Source: Congeria kusceri (Eukaryota; Mollusca; Bivalvia; Myida; Dreissenidae). From it: a stretch of 64,000 nucleotides of DNA. The stretch's first letter is position 1; the number at the start of each line of letters is the position of its first letter. The stretch covers positions 11,463,701-11,527,700 of the forward strand of contig CM051028.1 in assembly GCA_027627225.1 (NCBI GenBank), given 5' to 3'. Position numbers and translations under genes: made by a program. This document shows positions 46,468-57,087 of the stretch, piece after piece. The notes beneath the pieces were generated by a model, which searched no databases, was not told where the DNA came from, and saw only the letters and a program-made list of their open reading frames with translations.

Positions 46468-48500
46468 TAACCCATGGTCACAAATAGCCTGAGACCAGCT
46501 AAAGACCAACTCCCGACCATTAACGACCAGTGGTTGCTGGCGGTCTTTAAAGGGTCTTTAAAACCCTGGTCACACATAGCCTGCGACCAACTAATGACCA
46601 CCTCCCGACCATCAATGACCAGTGCTTGATGACGGTCTTAAAAAGGTCATTCATACCCTGGTCACACAAAGCCTACGACCAACTCCCGACCATCAACAAC
46701 CAGTGGTTGCGGACGGTATTTAACAGGTTGTTGGAGGTCGGCGGCTGGTTGTCGAAGGTCGCCGACTGGTCTTGGGTCGTGAGGTTTTCGTTGGTCTGTA
46801 TTTGGTCGGCGATCAATCTCAGCCTGGTCTGCGACGATCGCCAACTAGTCGCAGACCAAGTGTGACTCTTGGCAGACCAATTTTGGATCGCCGACTGGTC
46901 AGGGATTGATACCGACTTATTGCCGACTGGTCGGCGATTAGTCGCATACCATCTGATCTTAGGACCGCTCGCCGAAATACCTTCGTCTCCAAAACATATT
47001 TAAAAAATGAACGCACAATTTAACAATCTTTTTTTTAAACCAGACAGAACACGTAATAGTTACAATTTAAAAGTGTTAGCATGCCGTTTTCAAAGAAGGG
47101 GAAAGGCAGAGACAAGTGGATATTGCCGGATAAGCAACGTGTACTTGATAGTTTACCTTAACATTCAAATGTGCTGCCGGACATAGAAGAGGATAATAAT
47201 ATAATAAATATAATTGAATTAAATAATCAACAAAACCAAACGAATACATTCAGTTTCTTTAATGTTCACAAGGCATATATTAATGTATAGCCCAATGTCA
47301 TATAGGCAAACGATTTCGGAACAATGAGAAAAATCTTAGAAAAAATTAAATATCGAATAATCCTAATTTCGCCCACCGAGCATCGACAACCAGTCGCCAA
47401 CCAATCGCCAACTTGTCGCCAACCAGTCGCCAACTAGTCTCAAGCCAGTCTTTGATGGTTGTTGATGGTCGGAAGACGATCGCCGATTTTACGTACGACC
47501 GGTCGCCGACCAGTCTCCGACTAAAATTACATTGCTTTTTTTCTGGATTTTGGTCTCCAGAGATTGTCGTTGATCGCCGCAAATTTTAGTTGTCGGTGGT
47601 CGGTAATTGGTCGGCGACATATGTGTGACCTATGCTTAACAGGTAGTTGGAAGTTGGTGGCTGGTTGTCGATGGTCGCCGACTGGTCTTCAGACCCATTT
47701 TGGTCGGTCGCAGATGTTCGATGTTGCATCGAAGACCTTTTACCGACTAAACAGGTTGTGAAAAGGTTTTCGCTGGTCTTTATTTAGTCGGCGATTAATC
47801 GCAGACTGGTCTGCGACGATCGCCGACTAGTCGCAGACCAAGAGTGACTTGTCGCGTACCAATTTTGGATCACCGACTGGTCAGCGATTGATTGCTGATT
47901 GCTTGCCGACTGGTCGGTCAATAGTCGCATACCATCTTACAACCGCTCGCCGAGTTACCTTCGTTTTCAAAACACATTTAGAAAATGAACGCACATTGTT
48001 ACATTAATTCTTTAAAACGTGACAGGAAACGTAATTATTATTATTATTGAATTAAATAATTAATAAAACAACAAGAATAAATTCAGTTAATTAAATTTTC
48101 ACAAGGCATAAATTAAAATATAGTTCAATGTCATATATATGTGCAAACATTGTTTTGAACAATGATCAAACCATAGAACTGATTTAAATATCGAATTATT
48201 TTAATTCCGACCACCGAACATCGACAACCCGTCGCCAACTAATCGCCAACTAGTCGCCAACCAATCGTCAACTAGTCGTCAGCCAGTCTTTGATTGTTGT
48301 TAATGGTCGAAAGATGATCGCCGACATTTCGTACGACCGGTTACCGACCAGTCTTTGATCACTCGCCGACAAGTCTCGGACTAAAATTCCATTAATTGTT
48401 TATGGATTTTGGTCGCCTGAGGTTGTCGTTGGTCGCCGCAAATTTTAGTTGTCGGAGGTCGGTAATCGGTCGTCGACCTATGTGTGACCTAGGCTTTATT
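46468..48500. repeat. gtcgccgac/gaccagtc repeat block, tandemly duplicated
   Basis: It begins with three ~95-bp direct units ('ggtcacaaatagcctgagac' at 46,474, about 46,567 and about 46,660). Then two related ~0.85-kb halves follow: about 46,750-47,640 and about 47,668-48,496. Each is built of short phrases such as 'tggtcgccgactggtc' and 'gtcgccaactagtcgcc' in opposite orientations at its two ends, with a less repetitive centre. The outer ends 'ggtcacaaatagcct' and 'atgtgtgacctaggct' are inverted to each other, as in a MITE. It lies wholly in intron 1. Confidence 0.75.
47081..47290 (+). pseudogene. Short coding relic inside the repeat block
   Basis: ATG followed by 25 codons (M-P-F-S-K-K-G-K-G-R-D-K-W-I-L-P-D-K-Q-R), a TAA at 47,159, then the same frame stays open for another 42 codons (H-S-N-V-L-P-D-I-E-E-D-N...) to TAG. 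Only the first half of the duplicated block has it; the second half lacks the matching ~100 bp. It may be the start of a protein once encoded by the parent element. The family is not recognised. Confidence 0.3.
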
Positions 48501-48625
48501 GACCGATTGTCTATCGCCTCTGTCAATGCTGATTTTTGGTCCATATCACAGCATTTTTACAGCCAATAAGTAAATAATTGCATACTCGTTACTTTGGACA
48601 TGCAAATATATTGCTGATTTTCCAG

Positions 48626-48918
48626 TGATACAAGATGTAGAACTTTTCAACGAACTAGGTACTTTAACGTTAGTTGGACCTGCATTCCTCGGACGAAACG
48701 TTACTTTCAAATGTGTAGCTTTTGCTGAAAAAATTGATAAGTCAGCAAACCCGAAATGGGAGGCCATGCTCTTCGGGACAACGGCGATTACGGAAATCAA
48801 GGACAGCCACAAACAATATGCCGAGGGCAAAGCACTTTACATGAAACTCATTCATGCTGGAAATAAATGGCAATTTGCCTATGTAAAAGTTGATTACAGA
48901 GGAAATCATTTTCTATGA
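48626..48918 (+). CDS. Exon 2: Ig-like domain 1
   Basis: Acceptor ttgctgattttccag, phase 1. Encodes V-I-Q-D-V-E-L-F-N-E, then N-V-T-F-K-C (first Ig cysteine), W-E-A-M-L (tryptophan), and W-Q-F-A-Y-V-K-V-D-Y. At the usual second cysteine position (Y-x-C) there is lysine, and TGA follows at 48,916. No phase-1 donor was found before the stop. So the 3' end of this exon is damaged, or a secreted single-domain product is made. The minus-strand frame opposite is a shadow. Confidence 0.6.
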
Positions 48919-50059
48919 ACACTCGTGAAATTAAATACGAGCTTACACCATAATAAACAAATGTCATCTATACATCCAAAATACACTTTGCAGTGATTTC
49001 AATTAACTAAATGACCAGAGAAAGCTTGTGTTCTTGAATGCAAAACGTACGATTACACCTGAAGTGAAGGAAATAAGTAGACACTATACTAATATTTACA
49101 GTTTATATTAACATAAATAGGGCATTTCTAGGGAATCTATGGAATCCTCATTCTGCCAGTTACATTTCGCCTGTACTTAACCGCGACAATGCGACATTTT
49201 AACATTTTTTCATTTGCAAGATGATTTTCGCCCAAATTTCGTGTCGCCACGTTTATCTTAGTGCGAGATCTGCAAAATATAAAATATACAATGCCGCGTT
49301 GTCGCACCCGGACAATATGCACGAGATAATATGGATTATCGCACCGACACTCATATTGCTCCCACGCACCGCAATACAGATATAACATTTATATTACAAA
49401 CATACACATTTGTGTTGTTTATGAACTTACAAACGACCATATATTTTATATTCGACTCCCTGTGCAATATTTTTTACAGTTATGCAAGAAAAACAACTTT
49501 TTCGTTTAACCGTTGTCAGTACAGACATGTCATCCTGCCACAATCAATGCGGGAGCGACGATACGATTTTGCGACGATGCGAGATTTGGGCGATAATTAC
49601 CGTCGTGTAAAAGACCGCGACAAGGTGACATTGGGCGATATTTATAGATTTTTCAATTAACCAATAGGCGAACATAGATCGCTCCGCCTTCTGTTTGTGT
49701 AAAGTTGTTTGTCCAAGGATTTGAAGTAAATGCACTGGATTACGCAACCATGTGCTATTATTATTTACCGGTGAAATATAAACCCATAATGGGTCAACTC
49801 AATTCTTGACTGACAAGTATCTACTGGTTAATTTCATAGAAACGCGAACTTTGCACATTATTTATCGTCTGAATGCCGTGTGTCCATGTTTTTCAAAGTG
49901 CGAGATATGCAAATAAAAACTACAACGTGGCATCATCGCAGAGCGATATTTTAACTGGCTGAATCAGAATTCCGTTCATTTCCGTTTAATAATATCAAGA
50001 TAATTAGTATCACAAACATATAACCTTGTTTTGCTGTGGTAGGTACGTTTTCAGGTTAG
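48919..50059 (+). other. Intron 2 with gcgac-rich degenerate repeat
   Basis: About 49,160-49,660 contains scattered phrases such as 'ccgcgacaatgcgac', 'gtgcgagatctgcaaaat' and 'cgatgcgagatttgggcg' in both orientations, probably an old MITE. The open frames at 49,137 and 49,331 fall in it and are not genes. Confidence 0.45.
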
Positions 50060-50461
50060 ATATCTTTTTTCGGAACATTTCATTTTCATTTACTACCCAT
50101 CCCTGTTCTAAAATTGCTATCTCAAGAAAGAGCAAACAATTTATTATTTTGGAAGAGTTCGCTAACGACTGTGGAACATTGCTGGTGGAGACTTTTCCCA
50201 CACAAAAAGGCTATAATGCCGAGATCGCCTATTACCCGAGCAACAAGGTCATTGCCAGTCCCGGACGTTTCAACCGCAAGTGGTTCGGGCGAAGCACTGG
50301 CATTATCAATATGAACTATTCAGATTATTTGGAAACGACTTACACAGAGGATGTTAAGTATGTAATCACAATCTACAACTTCACAGCACCCGAGGAGTAC
50401 TATTTAGAATGCCTCAACAACGAACGTAGCATCAAAACTAACGGAATATACATATTTCCTG
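50060..50461 (+). CDS. Exon 3: Ig-like domain 2 (V-like)
   Basis: The frame is open through 134 codons; the acceptor chosen (gtacgttttcaggttag) gives phase 1 and the donor (CCTG|GTAACA) is phase 1. It contains A-N-D-C-G-T-L-L-V-E-T-F, Y-Y-P-S-N-K-V-I-A-S-P-G-R-F-N, Y-V-I-T-I-Y-N-F-T-A and E-Y-Y-L-E-C-L, that is, two cysteines about 90 residues apart and a Y-x-x-C strand. N-F-T is an N-glycosylation sequon. The start is the least certain part; the core is well supported. Confidence 0.6.
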
Positions 50462-50800
50462 GTAACAATGAATGGACAAATGTATTCATAGGCGCACTTA
50501 AATTGTGTTACACACTTGTTAAGGTATATGTTATGAACAATTTATATCAGAACTACTAGCAAATAACATACATTGAATGTATTTGTTGGTTTGTTGAAAT
50601 ATCGTTAATTTTTGTATTTGTTTGTGAAAAGTATCAACGTCATATGGTGCATATAACTCGTTTTGCGTTTTCATACGGACAATATGAGTAGCAAAACATA
50701 ACGTACCAATAACATTAATTCGCATGCATCATACCATATTAAACATGTTCCTATATCGCTTACCGGTATACAGTGCATACCATATACCCTTCTTTTGAAG

Positions 50801-51079
50801 GTGTACCCGTTTTGAGATTGAGATGTACCGTTGACTTCTGTGTCGACTGTCTATGCGTCCATCCAGGAGATTCAATCAACTGTCCTATAGCCCCAACGTG
50901 ACGATGCGGATTGGCTCTGATAATGTTGACTTACAAATTGATTCCAAGATCGTACCATATGTTTTTTTCAACGATAATATCCATCAACGAACGATTTCAC
51001 TTGCAAACAGTTTGTTGTTTATCTTACATAGTGTACCATGATCAAGCTTTCATCTCCTGCGCAGTTTTATACCATTTCG
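50801..51079 (+). pseudogene. Exon 4: Ig-like domain 3, frame-damaged
   Basis: Acceptor catatacccttcttttgaag and donor TTCG|GTAAGA, both phase 1, 279 bp (93 codons). The outer parts read in one frame: V-P-V-L-R-L-R-C-T-V-D-F at the start, H-P-G-D-S-I-N-C, and D-Q-A-F-I-S-C-A-V-L at the end. That frame has a TGA in the middle, where another register is the more protein-like (N-V-T-M-R-I-G-S-D-N-V-D-L-Q-I). A pair of compensating 1-bp changes, or one nonsense change, explains it. Confidence 0.45.
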
Positions 51080-53151
51080 GTAAGATTTTTAATCCAATAC
51101 AAAAACATTTAACTGTGTCATCATTTGTCATACTCTATTTACAAGTCTTATAGCGTTCAATTTATTCAAAGAAATTTAAATTATTATTTGTATTTAACAT
51201 TTGAGCAAATTTGCTGCGTATAAGTACCTATCGTAATAATATAATCGTCAATTTCTAAGTAATATTATTTTATAAAATTGCATAATATTAAAACACCATG
51301 TAAATATGTGAAACAAAGTTCGTGTATATATTCACTCCAAAAGCATCCTCCGACAATAATTTATGTTGAAAGCTGAATGACCCGTACGAGGTAAATTAGC
51401 ATCGCCACCTAGGTGAATTCGCAATATGCACATTAATATTCTTCTCAGTCGTTATATCAAACTAAGAATCGTTTATTAATGTTGTGATTTATACATTATC
51501 CTAACATGACATAGTTTTCTATTGACAAAGATGAAAAGTTTTCATTGCTAAATTGCCAATAAACAACTCGAAAAAGTAGTTCCGAAAGAGTAAAATAAAG
51601 TTCAATTGTAATTGCAGAATATGTTGTCAGGTCATGTTGTAATCGAAATACTTTTCGCTTTATCGTTGTTTATCTGTAAATGGACAATGATTTTGAGTTC
51701 TGATGCGCGTCTATTAAACTCAAAACCGTTGTTTATTTACAGATAAAGATCTCAAAATCGAAAATTGTTTCGTAAATGTACATTTGTACACACACAGTAA
51801 CTACCCAATCAACTACAGTTGACTGCATTTACACCAGAACACAACAGAACACATCATGGCTAATACATAATTATTTTAGTGTCGCTTGATGAACGTTTAG
51901 ACAGACAAATATCTTGATTATATGGAATGACATGATAGTGTTGTTTGCAATCTTGTTATATCATTATGTATCCGTACTAATACAGACGCTCGTGTAAAAC
52001 AATATATATATTGCACTAGAAACAAGAAATGTCTTTAAAAAAGACAATCGTCGTTAAACTTAATATTGAGATGTCATTTAAAAATTACCTAAACATAAGA
52101 AAGGGCCAAGATGATCAGTTACTTCTCAGACCCCAGTTTTTGTGGTCCCCACCTATATAAGAAGACTTGTTCAACCGCAGATTTTTCGGACACCATGACA
52201 AAACTTTTTCGACCCAAAGGTTAATTTGTGATAAAATTATTAATTTAAAATAAAAATAAAAAATTATTTATATCTGTACCGTGAATAAACCGATGACACA
52301 GCTCCGTGTTTACACCAGTGATCTATGAATAACCAAACTAAGTTACGTTAACATAATTGTTATTTGAATGTAACAATGTAAGCATTGTAATTTCGGGAAT
52401 GAATCAGACGAGTAATATACCATACATTCATTTTAGAAGTTATCTAATATAGACACGATTGGAAGTCCAATAAGCATTTATACTGTGTATCCCAATTAAA
52501 AGCAATATTCAGGGAACATTTAGCGATTTTTTTTTAATGTTTAGACTTTAGTTTTGACATAAAAATTCCTTAGACTATGACGATTTTAAATAATATTCGG
52601 TAGGGATATGATGTATCAAGGGTTCCTTTGTATAATTAGTATTGCAAATTGTGTATTCATGCTACGCGAATAACAATTCGACGTATTCCGAATCTTCTTT
52701 CATAACATTTTATCTTTAGAAAAATGTAGCATCTTTTTACAGATCGAATACCATCTACTGGAGAAGTTGATAGAAAAGTGCAATTATAAATAATTCTTAA
52801 TTAATCGTAACCACAATTTAAATTCAAATTAACAGTTAGTTTATAAATATAAATACCTCATTTATTGAAATTTTTAGGTTTCTGATTCTCTGAACGCTGA
52901 TTGATGCATGAACGCGTATATTAAGACAGCTATACAACGGTTGCTAGCTACGCGCGCTATTTTTAGAATGACACTACAGTTTCTGGAATGAAAGTTTGCA
53001 TTCCCTAAAATTAGAAAATTTGTCTAATTCTATTGGCATTCAATTTTCTCGCTGCATAATCATCGCAAGAAATCTAGGTCAAAAGTGATCTTAGACAGCA
53101 ACGCCGAAAAATAATGACTAACAACACACTTTGTATTCTAATGTGTCCAAG
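51080..53151 (+). other. Intron 4
   Basis: AT-rich. An imperfect hairpin of 'gttgtttatctgtaaat' and 'gttgtttatttacagata' lies at about 51,665-51,750, part of a dispersed family with 'catcagaactc' (see 42,300-42,360). 52,020-52,160 has a worn 'aagggccaagatgatc' phrase. No exon is supported. Confidence 0.45.
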
Positions 53152-53445
53152 CACTACCATCAAAGGTAGATCTTCATGTTCCTGAGCTGAGGGAAGGTCA
53201 AAAGGTTAACATAACCTGCATTTCATACAACAGTAGACCACCACCAAAACTGCAGTTGACCTTGGGGCAAGCCATACTATCAGATGTGGAACAGCGGGAT
53301 GTTTACAATGCGTCCAATGATCTCTTTACTAGCATACTGACAGTGACATCCGCTAACAGGACTTGGCATGGCATGGACTTAACCTGCACTCTGATCGTAG
53401 GGGAAACAGAACTAAATGACACCAGTGAACCAGTGATGTACAAAT
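53152..53445 (+). CDS. Exon 5: Ig-like domain 4 (C2-type)
   Basis: 294 bp, phase 1 at both ends, donor AAAT|GTAAGA. Reads L-P-S-K-V-D-L-H-V-P-E-L-R-E-G-Q, V-N-I-T-C (first Cys), L-F-T-S-I-L-T-V-T-S, and M-D-L-T-C-T-L-I (second Cys), with sequons N-I-T, N-R-T and N-D-T. This is the clearest Ig exon in the gene and is undamaged. The acceptor (gtgtccaag) has a poor pyrimidine tract. Confidence 0.75.
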
Positions 53446-53564
53446 GTAAGATCATCTTTTTCTCGTTTGTTTCGATTATGTGTTGAACTTTATAAACTAC
53501 CTGTTTTTATGACATATGATGCACATCATATTTCAATAGTTCCATTAAAAGTCCCGCGTTTCAG

Positions 53565-53865
53565 ATCCTCCAAGTAGTTTGCGTATGGTTCGGCCAGAGT
53601 CATCAAAGCAACCGTCTGTGTGGTATGAGCTTGACCTTGCCTGCATCGCAACAGATACAAACGATGTATGCTCAATACAATGCTACACTAATATACAAGA
53701 CTTAATTTGTGTACAGAAGTGCTGACTTCAACAATCCCAAAATAACGTCCCAGATACGTGTTAACGTTTCTCAAACAATGATTGGCGAACATATTAGCTG
53801 CAGGGTAGAGTGTGAGACGATAAACTTACAGATGGAAGAAGAATACGTTTAAAAGTTACCTACAG
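53565..53865 (+). pseudogene. Exon 6: Ig-like domain 5, frame-damaged
   Basis: Acceptor cccgcgtttcag in phase 1; donor tacAG|GTTGGT in phase 2, as needed by the next exon. The start reads Y-P-P-S-S-L-R-M-V-R-P-E and L-D-L-A-C-I-A-T-D-T. The middle (53,712-53,818) is protein-like only in the +1 register (F-N-N-P-K-I-T-S-Q-I-R-V-N-V-S then G-E-H-I-S-C-R-V). The end returns to the first register (D-G-R-R-I-R-L-K-V-T-Y). Two compensating indels are the simplest reading. Confidence 0.5.
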
Positions 53866-54549
53866 GTTGGTATACGTTTTATTGCTGTGCTGCGTTCATG
53901 AAAATTTATTTCGTTGTGCATATGACACACTATTTGATTACCTAAATTTAAAGTTGGGTATAAAGTATTAATTTATATTATATAACTAAAATGGGATATC
54001 ATTTTAAGTGCTATTATATGTACGATGTTTTGTTTGCTTGTTACTTCAATACCATAACACGCTAACGGGATTTTAGCTTAATTAGTATACAACAAGTGCA
54101 CAATTGACACACAAGCACACTATACAGAAAGCGTGTGCTAAAAAGTTGTAGAAAAACTTACCACTTACAAGGACATCTTTTTCTCATATTATTTTGGCTA
54201 TGTTAAAAACGTTTGTATATCTATACATATACAATGTGTAATATCTACCTTTGAAATATCGTTCAACTGTATAGATGGGATGAGTAAATTTAAACAACTA
54301 AAAGCAACGGCAACGGTCTTAGCATTGTCTTCCATCATATTAAATGCAGTTAAATGTTTATTAAAAGAATACGTTAAAAATATATATAGCTAATATCACC
54401 TGTTTATAATTCAATAGTAACATTGTAAACGCGTGGTATACTATCCATTTATGTCTAAATTATTGAGTACAGCATTATTAATGATTAACAATATGATATC
54501 AAGTTGACTTTTTTGAACTATTAACCTGAAAGCTGCCTTTCCTCAACAG
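53866..54549 (+). other. Intron 6
   Basis: AT-rich, ends with agctgcctttcctcaacag. Nothing else is seen. Confidence 0.5.
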
Positions 54550-54653
54550 TCAATCCGAAGATACACAGGCCAACAGTGGATGGCTGTCTATTGTGATAGG
54601 CGGCATGCTGGCAGTTGCGGGCATTGTCATTGCCACTGTTGTATTTGTCAAGC
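54550..54653 (+). CDS. Exon 7: transmembrane segment
   Basis: Phase 2 in, phase 1 out, donor GTAAGT. Encodes Q-S-E-D-T-Q-A-N-S-G-W and then L-S-I-V-I-G-G-M-L-A-V-A-G-I-V-I-A-T-V-V, about 22 hydrophobic residues, followed by F-V-K. With the basic run at the start of exon 8 this gives a type I topology (outside amino end). Confidence 0.75.
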
Positions 54654-54756
54654 GTAAGTCTCCTTGATATGTTAAACACTATTACATCGAAGAAAAACAA
54701 ATAATTAAGAATGTGTATATTTTGTGTTAAATCCTATCGTTTACATACTTTTGCAG

Positions 54757-54787
54757 GGTGCATTAAAAAGAAACGCCAGGAAAGCCC
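54757..54787 (+). CDS. Exon 8: stop-transfer sequence
   Basis: Acceptor tacttttgcag, donor CC|GTATTT, phase 1 in and 2 out. Completes R-C-I-K-K-K-R-Q-E-S-P, the positively charged flank on the cytoplasmic side of the membrane. Confidence 0.65.
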
Positions 54788-54988
54788 GTATTTTCTGATC
54801 TGTTTTAACCTTTATTAGTAGTATTAAATAGGTAAATAAGTCTTGCAAATATACCGTATGCTCTAACGTCGAAGATGAGTAGTAAATTAATCAAGATGAA
54901 ATGCCGATGCTAGTATGATTTAAAACGCTTATCGATTTATTTGCCAGAGAATTTAATGAAGTTTGACCATAGAATATATTTATTGCAG

Positions 54989-55032
54989 ACTGGATCGAAA
55001 TCAGCACCGAGTATCGGGGCAATCGGAATTCG
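54989..55032 (+). CDS. Exon 9: cytoplasmic tail
   Basis: Acceptor atatatttattgcag, donor G|GTAATC, phase 2 in and 1 out. Encodes L-D-R-N-Q-H-R-V-S-G-Q-S-E-F. No motif. The phases fit its neighbours. Confidence 0.5.
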
Positions 55033-55202
55033 GTAATCAGTGCATGCAAATGCTATTAAATGTGTTTGCTACATGCTGAATTATCAGTAAATAAAACCAA
55101 GTTTAATATATCATATAAGAACGTTTGATATTTGATATTCAGTAAATTCAAAAGTTTTTCGAAGCGTTATTTGTGACATATTTGTAATTTAAGACCATCC
55201 AG

Positions 55203-55288
55203 TTACATCCGAACGGAGTAATATCACAGAAAGAATCAAACATTAATACGAAGAAGTTGAACCTACGTCAAGAAGCGCTGCAAAACTG
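55203..55288 (+). pseudogene. Exon 10: tail exon with a premature TAA
   Basis: Acceptor taagaccatccag (weak), donor CTG|GTTTGT, phase 1 in and 0 out. Reads T-S-E-R-S-N-I-T-E-R-I-K-H, then TAA (55,242-55,244), then Y-E-E-V-E-P-T-S-R-S-A-A-K-L. Skipping it would break the phase of exon 11, so it is probably a real exon with one nonsense change. YEEV is a possible SH2-binding tyrosine. Confidence 0.45.
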
Positions 55289-56380
55289 GTTTGTTGTTCT
55301 TTAGTACTGATGTTAACGCTCTTTCACAATATGAAACCCACATTCAGGACAATATTCGGTCAGCTTGTCGCCATGCATGTATAATATGTGATTTATTTAC
55401 ATACGCATTACATAACGTGACGAAACATTTCGTTCTATATTAACTAGTATACGGCCTGCGCAAATGCGTAAATTATTATCTTATGTTATTACAATCGACC
55501 TCTCCGAACACAAGTTGCCACAATGGAAGGATCTAGCTAACGATTTTCTTAGCTGTATAAATGACTACAGTAGACAACTTTTGAAAACGTGACAATATGA
55601 GAATTAGCTCATAATGCTTAGAAACGTTTTTTTCCAAAAACATGTTTTAGGCAGTTTGCTTTGTATTTATAACCAAACAAGTGTATTGTCTAAAAATATC
55701 TCAGACAAAGGTATAAGTGCAGAAGATCAGAAGAAAAACTCCACCATTGCTCAATTTGTCAAGAAAATATTTTTTGTATTGTGAATTAAAGATGGACGAA
55801 ACATACAGTGGTATTTTTTAATATAAGATATTAGGGGCGACTTGATGACCTTATTCCCAGCGGATTTCCACAATAACTCTCATTATTTCTATACTGTATG
55901 CATGACTATCAATCTATTATGCATATGTTTTGGACTAAATGACGAGAAAAGCATCATTTAACAAAACATACATATCTTTAAGTGACTGCGGAATTTCCAT
56001 AATCCTAAAAATACAAAACTATCATGGGTAGATTTTCAAAATGGATTTCATGAATACATGTCGTTATTCAAATTAGTCAATACATTATGTTAAGGAATAC
56101 ATAAATTCCAGCCGTAACTATAACATTTATTAGCGACATCAAAATCTAAACTATCAAGTTTACTATTATAAGTTTAGCGTCCTTCGGATTTCCTCCCTTT
56201 ACACATAGAAAATTGCATGTTCATTTTTTGTTCAAGTACAAAAAGTATAATGTCCATGCCTAGGATATTTAAATGCTTCAACGGTTTGTTTTTTTCCGTT
56301 TTGACAGCAAACACTTATGTTCATTTTTGTAGTGTAGATTCTGTGCACGCTTAAATGTGTTATTCATTTTATATCTACAG
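55289..56380 (+). other. Intron 10, including a segment duplicated at 63.36 kb
   Basis: About 55,442-56,101 is repeated in direct orientation at 63,362-63,863, with blocks such as 'gactacagtagacaactttt' and 'catgaatacatgtcgttatt' identical or nearly so. The main copy has ~90 bp extra near 55,475-55,565 and more near 55,770-55,850. Confidence 0.8.
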
Positions 56381-56445
56381 CCACACCAGACAGACATACC
56401 AGTACAACAGAATGTCGTCGAGCTGCAAAATATGTCCGCCATTAA
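56381..56445 (+). CDS. Exon 11: cytoplasmic tail
   Basis: Acceptor tttatatctacag, donor AA|GTATAG, phase 0 in and 2 out. Encodes P-H-Q-T-D-I-P-V-Q-Q-N-V-V-E-L-Q-N-M-S. No tyrosine. Confidence 0.55.
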
Positions 56446-56645
56446 GTATAGCTTTCTGTTACATTTGAGAATTCATTCTTTATAACAGTTAATGCAGCAA
56501 TGGTTTTATATATTGTATTTATTATCTAACAACTTTAATATACAAAGTACGACATCCAATACGCATTGTTATACACTGAGTAACGTTTTAAATGTTTTAT
56601 GTGAGTGTTATTGACACTGTTTTACTATCCTGCTAAATTTCACAG

Positions 56646-56680
56646 ACCGAGATGTTTCCAACAAGCTCAGTGTGGTCAAG
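56646..56680 (+). CDS. Exon 12: cytoplasmic tail, short
   Basis: Acceptor tgctaaatttcacag, donor AAG|GTAATG, phase 2 in and 1 out, 35 bp. It is placed by splice sites and by phase agreement with exons 11 and 13. In this frame it reads P-R-C-F-Q-Q-A-Q-C-G-Q; another register (R-D-V-S-N-K-L-S-V-V-K) looks more protein-like, so a small error or indel nearby is possible. Confidence 0.45.
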
Positions 56681-56827
56681 GTAATGACATGTTATTGTGT
56701 ATTCCATTTAGTGAGATGCCATGAAATAAACAATAGTATTTTAAAGCTAAATTTATATGTATAGATGTCGTGCTTTGGGGCAGGAACATCGTCCATACAT
56801 AAAAATGTTTACACATTCCCATTTCAG

Positions 56828-56934
56828 GTACCATACAAACTGCAGAATCAAGAAGTTACGTGATCGGTAGCGAAAATCAGTATAATGAAATTGAACCTGA
56901 TTGCATGCTGTCCGAAGATCCATGCGCGAAGCAT
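56828..56934 (+). CDS. Exon 13: tail with two tyrosine motifs
   Basis: Acceptor cacattcccatttcag, phase 1 in; donor CAT|GTACGA (moderate), phase 0 out. Contains S-R-S-Y-V-I-G-S-E-N-Q-Y-N-E-I-E-P-D: YVIG and YNEI. YNEI fits Y-x-x-(I/L/V), a SH2-binding or ITIM/ITAM half pattern. If the donor is not used the frame stops at TGA, 56,965-56,967. Confidence 0.6.
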
Positions 56935-57087
56935 GTACGAACTATTGGCGTAGTAATGTATTTCTGAAAGTACTGATAGTTTTCTGAAAGCATTATCGGC
57001 ATATATATTGTATAATCTAAAACCACTTTAAAATAGTTAAAATCGTTTTATAACCGTATGATCCTAAATTGTACCGTTTTGTAACAG

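Larger units (their letters stand above)
45763..48625 (+). other. Intron 1
   Basis: AT-rich to about 46,440, then the repeat block 46,468-48,500. Ends with ttgctgattttccag. Confidence 0.5.

Noticed and set aside
49331..49660. 109-codon plus-strand frame in intron 2
   Set aside because: It overlaps a degenerate gcgac-rich repeat and has no domain or splice support.
50026..50559. Taking the whole 177-codon ATG-to-stop frame as a gene
   Set aside because: Its first codons and its last 30 lie outside plausible splice sites. The Ig core with phase-1 edges (50,060-50,461) explains the frame better.
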